From Serripes groenlandicus (lineage: Eukaryota; Mollusca; Bivalvia; Cardiida; Cardiidae), in NCBI GenBank assembly GCA_031761405.1, contig JASEVX010000005.1, forward strand, positions 36,967,198-37,031,197: a stretch of DNA of 64,000 nt, in the 5' to 3' direction. Made by a program: the position numbers and the translations under genes. Of this stretch, positions 44,686 to 55,424 are shown one piece after another; the first letter of the stretch is position 1, and each line of letters begins with the position of its first letter. Under the pieces are notes generated by a model that was not told the origin of the DNA, ran no database searches, and saw nothing but the letters and a program-made list of their open reading frames with translations.

Positions 44686-46945
44686 TTATTCATTATCACA
44701 GTGAAGAGAACCGGTATTACGTGCATCAATCTCATTAAAATCAGACCAAAAAACTTCTATACGAGTGTGCGAGTTAAGATCTGGTTTTAATGAGATTGTA
44801 CGTGCATGTGCATGCTGATTTCTATACTGACGATGGGGACGACCTTGTGCTTGACGTATGTAACCGCCATCACGAGGAAGCCACCCATTGTCATAGTTAC
44901 TCATATAATTGGAGCCAGAATGCTGCATATCACCACTCCTATAAGAAGAGTAGTGACATTCAGCATTATTGTAACGTACGTTTACATGGTTGTGGAGATT
45001 AATAGCTGCATTCACATTTGCATACTCATTTTCATAATCCTCGTCACAATGCCTATTATCAGCATATTTGTTGTAGTATTCTGCCTATTACAATCGGTGT
45101 CAATTGGATCACTGTCAGTAGTACCGTAATTATCATGTATTTTATTGTACATAGTGTCAGTAGCACCCTTATTATATATCGTTCGTCGTGACCAACATTT
45201 CGTCTCGAGTAAGTCTTTTGGTACCTATTTTTTGTGACCCAGGGACGACAGGTTATCCCATCTGGCCAAAATCCGTTTTCTGTCAATAAATGACTTTAAG
45301 GAGCTTCCACATTTAATCTGATAATAACAGACTGACTGTTGCGTAATGGAAATATTCTGATCATAGTCATTCTTACACCATGATTCTTCAGTATCGCCTC
45401 TATCAAATATGGTTTGATTGAAGATTTGAATCCACCTATGTAAAACGTTTGGTCTTACGCACTATATGTTTTTGGAATTCACAGTATATCTCGTCAAGAG
45501 TTGGGTTGTTTTCTGATGGATCATTCGTATAGGACAAATCCTCCTTATTCACGGGTGGATATTTGTCGTATGTTGACTGCGCCATTGTAATGTGTACTGG
45601 TATCCTGAGTGAAGAATCTCGGGGAATGTTGATTGATTGTTCGTGAATTGAACATTCATCTTTTCTGTTATTATTTGGTGGATGTAGTATGGTCTCTCCC
45701 GCTGTCTGTGGGTTAGTATGGACATGAGGTATGTTACCGTTCTCCGAAACTACCTCGCTGTATGACTTTGCCTGCCTATTCGTTATAGGACGGCGACTTT
45801 GTTCATGTTCCTGCTTGGAATTGGGAAGTGTTTGTACTATTATCAATACAACTATCTGATCTTTGAACGTTCCGTACTGGGTCAGGTATACGTGCGTGGC
45901 CTGCTATAGGTGAGTGAACTTGTCCTAAATCTCGAGTGATTGACTCCGTGCTTACCGCGGCATGAATACGCGTAGTCGTTGACAAAGTTTGTGTTGTTCT
46001 ATCCAATACATTTAATTTTGATTCAATTTTTCCATTTTTTTTATCAAACTTACGCTGCACATTATGCACTGAATTACTTAGGTCATTGAACATACTGTCG
46101 GTTTGGTCTTTGTTGTTTACTATATCAGCTGAGAGGGTTTTCATTGTTGACTTGACTTGCATAAGACCAGAAGACTTTTCATCTTCTACGCGCGTAATTC
46201 ATTGATTGATTACTTTAACGTCATAGTTTATTTCCTTCAACTTTTCGTTGACATCTTTTTTCAATGATGTTACATTAGTACGGATAACGTTAAAATCTGC
46301 GTTGATATTTGTTATAGAAGTATTCCTATCTTCTTTAATCTTTAAAATATCAGCCTGGCACTGAATTAACATGTTTTTCAATTGCTCTATTTCACTCAAA
46401 CAGTGACTATGACCATTGTATAGGGTAGTATTTACAACACCTCTGTTCTTTTTCGGTAAACTGAGCACATCCTTCAAATCATCAAATGGAGCACCCTCTA
46501 CAAGCGAAACTAATATGTAAATATCACTAGCTAACTTTTGACACAGGCTATCACCGCTTGCTCTGTTTTTCCGCCGTTTTAATAAGGTTTGGGTAAGGAA
46601 GAGATATCCATCATTACTTCTACATGCACTAAAAGCAGCATCACGCATTTCTTCAAGCTTATCTTCTTTACCATACGCTTCAGTAAGTATGCGCGTAATA
46701 AAGTCCTTTTCAGGGAAATTGACAAAAAGTTCTTGTAGCTTACTGATGAGTGGCCAATTGCGGTTGTGTGGCGGTGACTCGTAGCCACAGAAACTGTTAT
46801 ACAGTTCGTCGACATTATCTGGTGTAACTTCTATCCTTTCGGCTCTGAGTACCTCTTGTACGTAAGTTTGAGAACTGTCGTTACGGAAAGAATCATTCAT
46901 AGAAGTTCTTTGGCCAGGTGTAGGTTGTGAACAATAGGTATCCAT
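44686..46945 (-). pseudogene. LINE ORF1
   Basis: RNA-binding protein that would package the LINE RNA. It starts at ATG 46,945 (MDTYCSQPTPGQRTSMND) and runs to an in-frame TGA at 46,199, then the same frame continues to 45,803 with long coiled-coil-like stretches (IEQLKNMLIQ, VNEKLKEINY, DRTTQTLSTT). After a frameshift it continues in 45,846-45,436, then after another as FYIGGFKSSIKPYLIEAILK and FWPDGITCRPWVTKNRYQK, an RRM-like segment broken by TAA near 45,293. The C-terminal part 45,015-44,686 is His/Arg/Asn-rich. The layout resembles ORF1 of several animal LINE clades. Confidence 0.75.
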
Positions 46946-47019
46946 AGTTTTAGTCCACTATTAACACGAACTATATACTGGCCACATTGTGAACACAGTT
47001 CACAAATCCCGCGCTTTAC

Positions 47020-47290
47020 ACACACTAGAAACAAAGGAAAATCTGAAGATCCTAATATGTTATGTCATCTTATGTTTTTTTCACCACTTGAGATTATATA
47101 TAATAAAGAAAAGCTTTTTAAATATCAACTAAACAGCGATTATGATGACTACATAGTTTTTCAGACATTAAATTATTTCAAAGTTCGACCTTATTTTTCT
47201 TTTATCATTAGCCATAGAAGTGCATCCGCGTGAAGATGCGGCAGACCAAAAATATGGTCTTCAAAGATTCAAAACGAAACTTTATGTAAC
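47020..47290. other. LINE flank, no gene
   Basis: AT-rich sequence upstream of the LINE 5' end. No supportable feature. Confidence 0.5.
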
Positions 47291-47292
47291 AC

Positions 47293-47508
47293 ACAGCTTC
47301 CTGGCCGAGTGGTTAGCGCCCGGGAATTTAGAACGTGGCGTCCCGGGTTCGATCCCCGGTCGCGGTGCAACGGTTATGGTGGCATGCCTTTGAGCAAGGC
47401 ACATTCCCTAGCCTAGTTCTGGTTTGTTAACCCAGGGATCATGAATAAGTGAACTATCGCCGTGATATCATTGAAATAATGTTGAAAACGGCTTAAACAC
47501 CCAGAAAA
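47293..47508 (+). mobile_element. tRNA-derived SINE (tRNA-Ser/Leu-like head)
   Basis: The head 'tggccgagtggttagcgccc' and B-box cccgggttcgatccccgg are clear. The body 'gagcaaggcacattccctag', 'cccagggatcatgaataagt' is followed by the shared core (cgccgtgatatcattgaaat, gttgaaaacggc). This head type differs from those at 16.5 and 55.2 kb while the tail is alike. Confidence 0.85.
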
Positions 47509-48121
47509 ACAAACCTATAGCTTTCGAAGACGAATATAAATGAAATGAACGGTTGATAGGTGCGCCATATTAACATTGTGCGATGTTTTGTTAGCAATAG
47601 AACCAAACGAGATTCAGGGTATATGAGTTCTTCATACTCGAAACAGAAGTCGGGAATCCGAAAGGTTACATGTACCAGTATACTCTGAATAACGTTAATG
47701 ATAGCGGACTGTTTTGGATATGACCCGATGTCAACAGGATACAAATGCAACTACATCACACAACTGGACGTAGATACGATACTAATAGTGAGGTTTAAAT
47801 TCAGTTTAATACTTTAGCCTATGAATTCCGATTTAATCTGCCTTATGGTTAAACATGACCCCAGATTTTTCAGGAATACTTAAATATACATGATAAACCG
47901 GGAAGTAGGTCGCAAGATAACGTTGTTGCAAATCTCAAGTTTCTTATTAGATAACATAAGATCTTTGGTCTGCATTACGTTATTTCGTCTTCTATCAAAT
48001 TGAAAAAAGATTACCTGTACTACTGGTAAACCTATCCTTGTATTGGTCAGCGTGTCAGTCCTATACCCACAACCCTGAACCCACAGGAGGGAATCCACTA
48101 AGTACTATTTTAGTACTATTG
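47509..48121. other. No gene seen
   Basis: Unique sequence between two SINEs of the same head type in opposite orientation. ORFs at 47,493-47,750 and 47,880-48,098 have no recognisable motif. Confidence 0.5.
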
Positions 48122-48345
48122 TTTGTTTATTTTGTTGGAGTTTAACGCAATTTTTTACATTATTTTAGTTATATCACGGAGACAGTTTACTCATTCATGA
48201 TCTCTAGGTAAACAAACCAGTAATAGGTTAGGAAATGTGCCTTGCTCAAGAGCATTCCACCATGACCACGGCGCCGCGACTGGGGCTTGAACCTGGGACG
48301 CCGAGTTCTAAATCTCGACGCTAACCACTCGGCCACGACGGATGC
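48122..48345 (-). mobile_element. tRNA-derived SINE, inverted relative to the 47.3-kb copy
   Basis: On the - strand the head 'tggccgagtggttagcgtcg' and the B-box-like region (aggttcaagcccc) are followed by the body and the shared core (tatcacgg, ggagtttaacgc on + at 48,135-48,180). Confidence 0.82.
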
Positions 48346-48359
48346 CTGGGTGAACTATT

Positions 48360-49140
48360 GTGTTCACTTTTTTTCCAGCGTCAACAATTGCCTTGTGTTT
48401 TGCACCCGATCTTCTTGAATATTTACCAGAACATGCATCTCCATCAAATCTTGGGCAAATTAGAAACTGGGTCATTTGAAGTAAAAAACTAGGTTACTAG
48501 GTCAAATTGAAGGAAAATCACTGGAGGCCGCATTTTTAACTTGAATATGTTGAAACTAAGTCAGAATGTTTGTTTTGATGATATATAGGCAAAGTTTGAC
48601 CATTGGTCGTTTCGGGTCAAAAACTGGGACTCTATGCCTAATTAAAGGAAAATCTTATGATCAGTTTAGAGGCCGAATTTTTTGTTTCATTAGATTGAAA
48701 CTTTGTCAGAGTGTTAGTTTTAATAATATATAGGCAGGTCTTGTTCGAAATGTTTCATGTCGTGTCAAAAACTAGGTCATTAGGCAAAATTGAAGGAAGA
48801 TCTTGTTAACACTCTAGAGACTGCTTTTTTTACTTTAGCAGCTTTAAACTTTGTCAAAATGCTTGTATTGATGGTATCTAGGCCGAGTTTGAATATTGAT
48901 CATGTAAAGTCAAAAACTGGGTCACTAGGTGGAATTGAAGGTAAATCGTGTTAGCACTCTGGAAAACGTATTTTTAACTTGAACGAGGCGAAAGTGTGGC
49001 AGAACAATTGTCTTGATGGTATCTAGACCAAGTGCGAATGTGGGTCAATTCGTATAAAAAACAAGGTCACTAAGCCAAATTGAAGGACAATCTTGAATTG
49101 GCTTACCTGACTGCAAAATGAGTTGTTGTGTTTGACATTA
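48360..49140. repeat. Interior units of the 'agctcacc' family
   Basis: About four units with 'ttaacactct.ga.', 'tgttgaaact..gtcagaatg' and 'aggtcactaggtcaaattga', matching 5.8-6.5 kb. Neither end of the element is preserved, and a SINE-head-like fragment adjoins at 49,145. Confidence 0.7.
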
Positions 49141-49144
49141 CGGT

Positions 49145-49250
49145 TTGCATAACCCAGGTGAACGATCCTTTGTTTGATATGACTGGCCGGGTGTCGAACT
49201 TTGAATTCCTTCTCTCGAGGCGGACACTAAACACTACACAACCGAGTCGG
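49145..49250 (-). mobile_element. SINE head fragment
   Basis: On the - strand 'gttgtgtagtgtttagtgtc' and 'ctcgagagaaggaattc' are tRNA-head-like but diverged. No body found. Confidence 0.45.
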
Positions 49251-49376
49251 TCTGTACAATATAGTGAGGTCTATATTTTGTATACATTGTTCGCCATTCA
49301 AGTATTTAATTTCCGCTAACGCTACTCCATTAATATGAAAGAAAGTTTAGAACATCAGCATTTTTATTCAAAAGTA

Positions 49377-49557
49377 ATTGAGCCGTCCCGCGAGAAAACC
49401 TGTGGAATTTCTGTTTCAGGAATCATTACTCTATACCTCTATCCCCCTGAGACGGAATGTGTCGGCCCGGATCAGTTTGCGCTGACTGCACAGGCTGATC
49501 TGGGTCGATACATTACGCAGAGGCCATAGTGTTGGTTTTCTCGCGGGCGGCTCAGTA
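49377..49557. mobile_element. GAGCCGTCCC element, internally deleted
   Basis: Left end ttgagccgtcccgcgagaaa acc joins directly to 'tgtggaatttctgtttcagg', so the left inner arm is deleted. The right half is intact through 'tgttggttttctcgcgggcggctca'. Confidence 0.8.
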
Positions 49558-49974
49558 TAAGCGTTAAATGACTTGTAAATTTAAACATTATTTTGAAGCA
49601 TGTTCTACAACTGCAGTACGTATCTATCGATGTCGACATCCTGCGAACCCAACCGATGTAGAGGGTTTGAACAATGCGAGGCGCTCCAGATTCTCAACAT
49701 AACGTTAACAATTACGTTCAGTGAAGACCCTGATCCGCCTTTATACTCTGCATTTAGACTCTCAGACCGGATAACATTGATCATGATTGAATTGCTTAAA
49801 TATTGACATCGCTAATTCCATTACTCGAACCTGCTACCCTGGAACAGGTGCCACCATCGACCACAGTTTTCCCCTTTCATCAATGTATATTGATTCTACT
49901 TTCGAATGATAATTCTTGCTAGGTTGAGGTAAGATAACAAACACTGTTATATAGAGCGACGACGGAATTCCGTC

Positions 49975-50178
49975 ATCCTTTCACACATACAGCAAATCAT
50001 ACTCGAATGTTTTTGGAAACTCCCTTTCAATGAAAGTAAAATAATTAAATAGAGTTGGAAACATGGTGACAAAAGGAGAAATTGCTCGTTTTGAGCAATT
50101 TCTTCTTTTGTCCCCACCTTTTCAAAAAGCAGTCTGTTGCACAGAGGCGTCGGACATCGTCTATATGAGGGACTTAAA
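49975..50178. mobile_element. Foldback MITE (left end diverged)
   Basis: Left 'catcctttcacacatacagc', centre gaaattgctcgttttgagca atttc, right 'cagaggcgtcggacatcgtc tatatgagggacttaa'. The right part is shared with 19.4 kb as part of duplication copies A and B. Confidence 0.75.
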
Positions 50179-50810
50179 GATAACGATACTACCATTGAGT
50201 AGTGTGTTTGTGCACGATAGAATGATCGGAGGGCGACATCCCACTTTATTATTGTGAGAGAGTTTTAAAGTTGGGCGGTATGATTTAACAACTTGGATAT
50301 TTAATGGGAGTGGTTTTGTACGGGATTTTAATCACCAGAATTATTCATATTTGGGGAAAATGTGAAAGCCTTTGGTTTCAGTGACCTTTTTGAAATATTT
50401 CAACTTATATAGATATATTGAGTTTTCTATATACGGAAGTGTGTCTGCCTTTCAATAACTGTTCCTCTGGATTATTGATCAAAAGGTATGTCTTATCTTC
50501 ATATTGATATGAGTCGTGGTTAAGAAATGGAGTTAGCGTATTAAAGGTGATGAAATCCAGAACATATATATTATAGTCAAAGTTTTCTTGAAATATTAGA
50601 ATAATAATTCTGTGATTAAATAAGAGTAATCATTTCACTTTCCAGTACCAAAAACATTTACATATTGATCGTTTATCCTTCATTTTAACTAGGTAGACAT
50701 ACCCAGTAGGTCAACATTTTGAACATTTTCATGACTTTCAACTGACAGTTTTTCAACATTTACTGCCAAAATAGTTTTGAACTACTTCTTACTTACTTTG
50801 TTGTCACTAT

Positions 50811-51020
50811 TTGCTGAAGTTTCAACATTTTAAAAGTTTGATCTCCATCTGGAGTTCAGCACCTTTAAAATCAAGCGAAGACTTAGATATAAATCAGCAC
50901 ATGAATCCGTACTTCTTGAAAACCGTGAATGATAGACGAACAGTACAGACACATATTAACCTGCTCGGATGCGCATGTCGATCTGAATCACCACTGTTTG
51001 CAACTGATTCGATTGTATAG
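50811..51020 (+). CDS. Unrecognised ORF, copy B
   Basis: 69 residues. The first 45 or so match the copy A ORF (FKSLISIWSSAPLKS), then the frames diverge by an indel. See copy A; coding status is doubtful. Confidence 0.2.
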   Translation: MLKFQHFKSLISIWSSAPLKSSEDLDINQHMNPYFLKTVNDRRTVQTHINLLGCACRSESPLFATDSIV

Positions 51021-51025
51021 AGCAC

Positions 51026-51279
51026 AGCTAGAGGGCTTGGCGTGAAACAGTTGTAACTTAAAACCTATTTTGAAAACCCTGGTTTAGGGGCAATCTTGAC
51101 ACTTATGTAAACAATGCAAATTTAGGTGCCATTGCTCAGAACGAGCAATGGCACCTAAATTTCCATTGTTTGCCAAGAAAAATGATTTAACGCTTATAAA
51201 GACTTTATGGCGAGGTGATTAACCTTGGTAACAATTTACCAATTGTATTTACAACCGTTTCACGCCAAGCCTTCGAGCT
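51026..51279. mobile_element. 246-bp MITE with AGCT target-site duplication
   Basis: The element (51,030-51,275) has terminal inverted repeats gcttggcgtgaaacagttgt (left) and acaaccgtttcacgccaagc (right), and a perfect central palindrome, aaatttaggtgccattgctc / gagcaatggcacctaaattt. It is flanked by agct on both sides. Copy A (about 20,264-20,278) reads gagaacagctcatctattc with a single agct, the empty site. Confidence 0.9.
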
Positions 51280-51411
51280 CATCTATCCATTGTATGAGTA
51301 CCCATTCCTGAAATATGCATTTAATACCAAAACATGCAGCTTTTGTTATACATGTTGTCTTTTATTTGTGTAAGCACAAGAAGCGCTCACGTTGTTTCAA
51401 ACAGTATCCAT

Positions 51412-51637
51412 TAACCCTTTCCCTCATACGACAATTCTGCAGCAGACGACATTGAACATATTTTGTCAAAAAATAGAAAATCTCTATAATTGAATGGATA
51501 ACCTATGACTTAAAGTGGAAAACATTATGGCAAAAGGAGAAATTGCTCTTTTTAGCAATTTCTTCTTTTTTCACTATGTTTTCAAAAGGCCGTCTGCTGC
51601 AGAGGCGTCAGAAAGTGTCAATATGAGGGAGAGGGTT
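51412..51637. mobile_element. Foldback MITE (CCCTTTCCC family)
   Basis: Left end ttaaccctttccctcatacg, ctgcagcagacgac, centre 'gaaattgctctttttagcaa tttc', right end 'gtctgctgcagaggcgtcag' and 'tatgagggagagggttaa'. Complete. Confidence 0.88.
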
Positions 51638-51833
51638 AAATGTAGGTAAAAGGTTTCCATAAATTCAAAATGAAATTCTGATTAAAACTCTTATTCCCTT
51701 AAATATGTTATAGCCATATATTAAACAGATATATTTGAATTAACAGTAAAACGTTTTATATCATTTATATTGAAATCAGCGAAAATCCTTAAAATGGTAG
51801 TCGTTCACAGAACTTTAAGATTGTTTGAACTTA

Positions 51834-52003
51834 ACCCTTTCCTTCATGCAGACGCATATTCATGCAATTATAGCAAAGACTTTTGAGGTTATGAGCAACT
51901 TCCCTTTCACAACAATGTTTTCAACTCGACTCACTGATAACACTTTCATTGATTTATCTTTTCCATATGTTTGCTGAGATGTGAGCAGAGTCTTTCTATG
52001 TTG
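51834..52003. mobile_element. Foldback MITE, right end lost
   Basis: Left end ttaaccctttccttcatgca and inner 'cttttgaggttatgagcaac ttccctttc'. The right end is diverged. Confidence 0.6.
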
Positions 52004-52319
52004 GTCCTTATTAGTACTTAACTAGACATCTACATGAAATAATATAGACATCGAAATCGACAATATTTCGCCCCAAACCCCCTAAACATCCTTTAAATCA
52101 ATATTTGTTTTATGACATGCATTCATCGTAGGAAGACAAAACATGAGTAATTGTCAAGAGATTCTTATCTGGGATGGGGAAAAACAAACAAATTCATCAA
52201 ATTATTTAAACGTTCCTGACTTTATAATATCGTATATATATAAAGAACATGATAAATATGTGTTTTACCCGTCGTATAGAAGAATATGTTGGCAACTTTC
52301 TCAACCTATAACGTAAAAT
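52004..52319. other. No gene seen
   Basis: AT-rich; nothing recognised. Confidence 0.5.
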
Positions 52320-52499
52320 GGTATGCTACCACGTGATATATATTGATGCATGTATTACTTTAAACATTTTCTGTATCAAAAGTAACAAAAATGGAGATAT
52401 GAGCCATATCAGATGGAAATGGACCTCGTTGAATTGGTGAATAGTGACGAGTAGAATCAGCAAGTGCATACGAACGTCTTCTGACGAAAGGCTAAAATG

Positions 52500-52620
52500 G
52501 AAGACAGTGGTGCAGAGCTAGAGAGCGTCGGCCTCTCGTACCAAAATTCCCGAGTTCGAGTCCCGTGATGAGCGGGTTATTTCACACAAACGGCGCGAGT
52601 ACTGGTTAAGTCTCCAGGAA
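52500..52620 (+). mobile_element. tRNA-like SINE fragment
   Basis: 'gagagcgtcggcctctcgta' with the B-box-like cccgagttcgagtcccgtga, then 'gagtactggttaagtctcca'. The second copy lies at 53,288-53,420 in the duplicated unit and the same head at 36.4 kb. Confidence 0.65.
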
Positions 52621-52815
52621 GCAGACATCGAGCGTGATTGATTTAAGCTGAAAGCTTGTTTCACATCAAAATGTAAAATAAATAAGTTTGAACTCACGAC
52701 TAAAATGGAACCTCAATTCATACCACATCAACACATGAGAGCGCGACACGGTTCAAATATATGTATAGTGTACATTGTATGTTTAAATTAGAGGCATGTA
52801 CACTGGGTTCCACTT

Positions 52816-52978
52816 AACCCTTTCCCTCATACCACAATTCCGCAGCAGACGACTTTGAACATATTTTGTCAAAAGGAGAAATTGCTCGTTTTGAGCAATT
52901 TCTTCCTTTGTCACTATGTTTTCAAAAAGTCGTCTGCTGCAGAGGCGTCAGAAAGCTTCTATATGAGGGAAAGGATTA
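52816..52978. mobile_element. Foldback MITE in duplication unit 1
   Basis: Left end ttaaccctttccctcatacc, centre gaaattgctcgttttgagca atttc, right 'cgtctgctgcagaggcgtca' and 'tatgagggaaaggatta'. The inner left arm (aaaatagaaaatctc region) is missing. Confidence 0.82.
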
Positions 52979-53287
52979 GTAGCAAATCTTATAGTTACAA
53001 AATATAAATTATCAGCAAAAGAACATGCCTATTTTTGTAAATGGAGAATGAATGTACAAAAGACGAAAAGTGCACGAATTTTAAAGTTGGAAACCGCTTT
53101 CTTTATCTCAGGACCGCAACTGTGGTATAATGGTACAGCGTCCGTCTCGGAAGCGGGAGGTATGCTACCACGTGATATATATTGATGCATGTATTACTTT
53201 AAACATTTTCTGTATCAAAAGTATCGAAAATGGAGATATGAGCCATATCAGATGGAAATGGACCTCGTTGAATTGGTGAATAGTGGT

Positions 53288-53420
53288 GGTGCAGAGCTAG
53301 AGAGCGTCGGCCTCTCGTACCAAAATTCCCGGGTTCGAGTCCCGTGATGAGCGGGTTTTTTCCACACGCACGACGCGAGTACTGGTTAAGTCTCCAGGAA
53401 GCAGACATCGAGCGTGATTG
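53288..53420 (+). mobile_element. tRNA-like SINE fragment, duplicated copy
   Basis: Copy of 52,500-52,620 in unit 2, with B-box-like cccgggttcgagtcccgtga closer to consensus. Confidence 0.65.
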
Positions 53421-53595
53421 ATTTCAGCTGAAAGCTTGTTTCACAATCGATGTAAAATAAATCAGTTTGAACTCATGACTATAATGGAAGCTCAATTCAT
53501 ACCACATCAACACATGAGAGCGCGACACGGTTTCAAATATCTGTACAGTGTACATTGTATGTTTAAATTAGAGGCATGGCACTGGGTTCCACTTA

Positions 53596-53775
53596 ACCCT
53601 TTGCCTCATACCACAATTCCGCAGCAGTCGACTTTGAACATATTTTGTCAAAAAATAGAAAATCTCTTTTGAATGGATAACGCCTATGACAAAAAGTGGA
53701 AAACATTGTGGCAAAGGAGAAATTGCTCGTTTTGAGCAATTTCTTCTTTTGTCACTATGTTTTCAAAAAGCCGTC
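53596..53775. mobile_element. Foldback MITE in duplication unit 2, right end deleted
   Basis: Left end ttaaccctttgcctcatacc and the full inner arm including 'caaaaaatagaaaatctctt' are present. It stops at 'aaaaagccgtct' (53,775) and jumps to the flank 'tataattacaaaatataaat'. Confidence 0.8.
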
Positions 53776-53895
53776 TTATAATTACAAAATATAAATTATT
53801 TGCAAAAGAACATAGCTATTTTTTGTAAATGGAGAAGAATGAACAAAAGACGAAAAGTGCACGTATTTTAAAGTTGGAACCCGCTTTCTTTATCT

Positions 53896-54074
53896 CAGGA
53901 CCGCAACTGTGGTATAATGGTACAGCGTCCGTCTCGGAAGCGGGAAGCCGTGGGTTCGATCCTTGATCGGGTCTTACAAAATATATTCAAACTGGTGATA
54001 CTGGCTTTCTCTGCTTTTAGACCCAAGAAACGCCGCGATATAACAGAACAATTACTGAAAGCGACGTAAAACAC
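53896..54074 (+). mobile_element. tRNA-derived SINE (tRNA-Pro-like head)
   Basis: The head 'ggaccgcaactgtggtataa tggtacagcgtccg' and B-box-like 'gggttcgatccttgatcggg' are followed by a short body and the shared core (cgccgcgatataacagaac, gaaagcgacgtaaaa). The first part of this head is repeated at 53,105-53,158 by the tandem duplication. Confidence 0.78.
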
Positions 54075-54181
54075 TTTGCATAGAAACACATCTCTATTAC
54101 AGTGTTCATTTTTTTTAAAGTTACCTTGATCATGAGATATAAAAAAAGAGTAAACATAGTGTTACAGGATTAATGGAATGT

Positions 54182-54403
54182 TTACCCTTTCCCAAATACA
54201 ACACATCTGTAGCAGACGACTTTGGAAACACTTAGGTTGAAATATGAAAAATCTCTGTAAATTTCAGTATAATTAGTGTTAAAGAGGTGAAAACAATATG
54301 GCAAAAGGAGAAATTGCTCATCATGAGCAATTTCTCCTTTTGCCAAAAGTCGTCTGCTGTAGATGCGTTAGAATACGTCTGCACTCAAGTGGGAAAGTGT
54401 TAA
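54182..54403. mobile_element. Foldback MITE with 45-bp perfect palindromic core
   Basis: Left 'tttaccctttcccaaatacaa', core 54,300-54,344 with arms ggcaaaaggagaaattgctc at and the exact complement around a single C, right 'gtcgtctgctgtagatgcgt' and 'caagtgggaaagtgttaag'. The best-preserved core in the window. Confidence 0.88.
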
Positions 54404-54640
54404 GAATTTGACAGGTGATAAGATGACAAATTCAACCAAATGAAACACGTCATATGAAAACCTTTCACAGGGCTTAGAAAACATTGCGAGGAGACAAGGG
54501 AGAGATTTCTAAAAAAAAAAAGCAGTTTCTCTCCTTTTATCCCCACAATATTTTCAGCTTCGTATAACAAATATAAGAATACGTCACCTTATATATGTTA
54601 CACGTTTTCGTCAGATGACAAATCCGATGAATGGTGAAAT
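54404..54640. other. No gene seen
   Basis: Nothing recognised apart from a loose foldback-like stretch near 54,500-54,550 (aagggagagatttcta...agcagtttctctcctttt). Confidence 0.45.
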
Positions 54641-54676
54641 CAGAGACATATAAATACATGTATTTATATGTCTCTG
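54641..54676. repeat. 36-bp perfect palindrome
   Basis: Arms cagagacatataaata and tatttatatgtctctg flank catg, itself palindromic, so all 36 bases pair with no loop mismatches. Confidence 0.9.
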
Positions 54677-55156
54677 GTCAAATGCATTGATGTCTTAGAT
54701 CAGAGTGTACATCATTGACATGCATTAGTCGTGTGACTAAAATCATTCACCAGAAGCATTTAGGATGTCTAAAGTACAGACTTGTTTCCCTCATGCACAT
54801 TGAACTATCATTGTCACGTGCCTGATAAATACTTTAAAATATACAGTTCTATGTAACTGACCGTTTGAATTATTCAACATTCGACAGTTAGGCAATACAG
54901 ACGGGACTTTTACTGAAAGCTGAGCGATGGCATGCAAACAATAATGTAACCTCGATTTGTTGTTGAAATTCAGCATAAAAACACAGACAATTACAAACAG
55001 CTTGTATTAAACAAACAGTAACTTTAACTTTAATTTTTGAATTGATCAAAAAAGAAATTACAACGCAAGAACAAATGACGTCGAATCTACCTCGTATGCT
55101 ATCTTTGGATTTTTGTTTTTAGAAATCATCTAATACAAAAGAAACATCTTAATACT
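54677..55156. other. No gene seen
   Basis: AT-rich unique sequence. The small ORFs have no motif. Confidence 0.5.
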
Positions 55157-55424
55157 GATTGATTGATTGGAGTTTAACGCCGTTTTCAACAATTTCTCAG
55201 TTATATCACGGTACTCGTGCGTTTCCTGGTTTTCTCACACCCGTACTCCACACAACAATCTTCCCAAGCAACTGGCTGCTTTTCCACATAGACTTGTTAT
55301 TGGAAGACGAAGGACGCATTGACTTTTGTCAATCGTCGGAAAGAAAGTTGGCCGAGCCGGGATTCGAACTCACAACCCCTGGATTGACAGCCCGCGTCGC
55401 TACCGACTGAGCTACCGGGGCATC
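55157..55424 (-). mobile_element. tRNA-derived SINE, well preserved
   Basis: On the - strand the head gccccggtagctcagtcggt ... gagttcgaatcccggctcgg has good A and B boxes (55,424 to about 55,350). The body ('gccagttgcttgggaagatt' on -) and the core 'tataactgagaaattgttg' / 'ggagtttaacgccgttttca' follow, ending in (gatt)n on the + strand at 55,157-55,172. Confidence 0.88.

Larger units (their letters stand above)
40280..47000 (-). mobile_element. LINE (non-LTR retrotransposon), nearly full length, dead
   Basis: About 6.7 kb on the - strand: ORF1 (46,945-44,686), ORF2 with an APE-type endonuclease (44,305-42,870), reverse transcriptase (42,860-41,535) and a C-terminal region with a cysteine motif (41,535-40,824), then a 3' region holding a duplicated 200-bp block. 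The endonuclease plus RT plus RRM-like ORF1 arrangement places it in the APE-type LINEs, perhaps near CR1/L2/Jockey; the clade cannot be fixed by eye. At least three in-frame stops and three or four frameshifts exclude activity. Ends are approximate: the 5' end is taken as just upstream of the ORF1 ATG and the 3' end as near an aataaa-like word (- strand) at about 40,285. Confidence 0.82.
50020..51350 (+). repeat. Segmental duplication copy B
   Basis: Closely matches 19,325-20,350. It differs by an extra roughly 55 bp after 'taagaaatggagtt' (50,536-50,590; A likely lost it) and by a 246-bp MITE at 51,030-51,275. The match ends near 'tatacatgttg' at 51,357, after which A continues into the second duplicated segment and B does not. 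Confidence 0.87.
52320..53948. repeat. 839-bp tandem duplication
   Basis: Unit 1 begins ggtatgctaccacgtgatat at 52,320 and unit 2 begins with the same words at 53,159. Unit 1 ends inside a SINE tRNA head (53,118-53,158, ending ggaagcggga), and unit 2 ends at the same point (about 53,947) before the intact rest of the SINE. Unit 1 has about 45 bp (52,447-52,494) absent from unit 2. The foldback copies inside each unit have lost different parts. Confidence 0.88.

Noticed and set aside
44790..45129. Hydrophobic + strand ORFs
   Set aside because: Antisense to the LINE ORF1 C-terminal region.
50536..50590. Insertion in duplication copy B
   Set aside because: Copy C keeps part of the same sequence, so a deletion in copy A explains it better.
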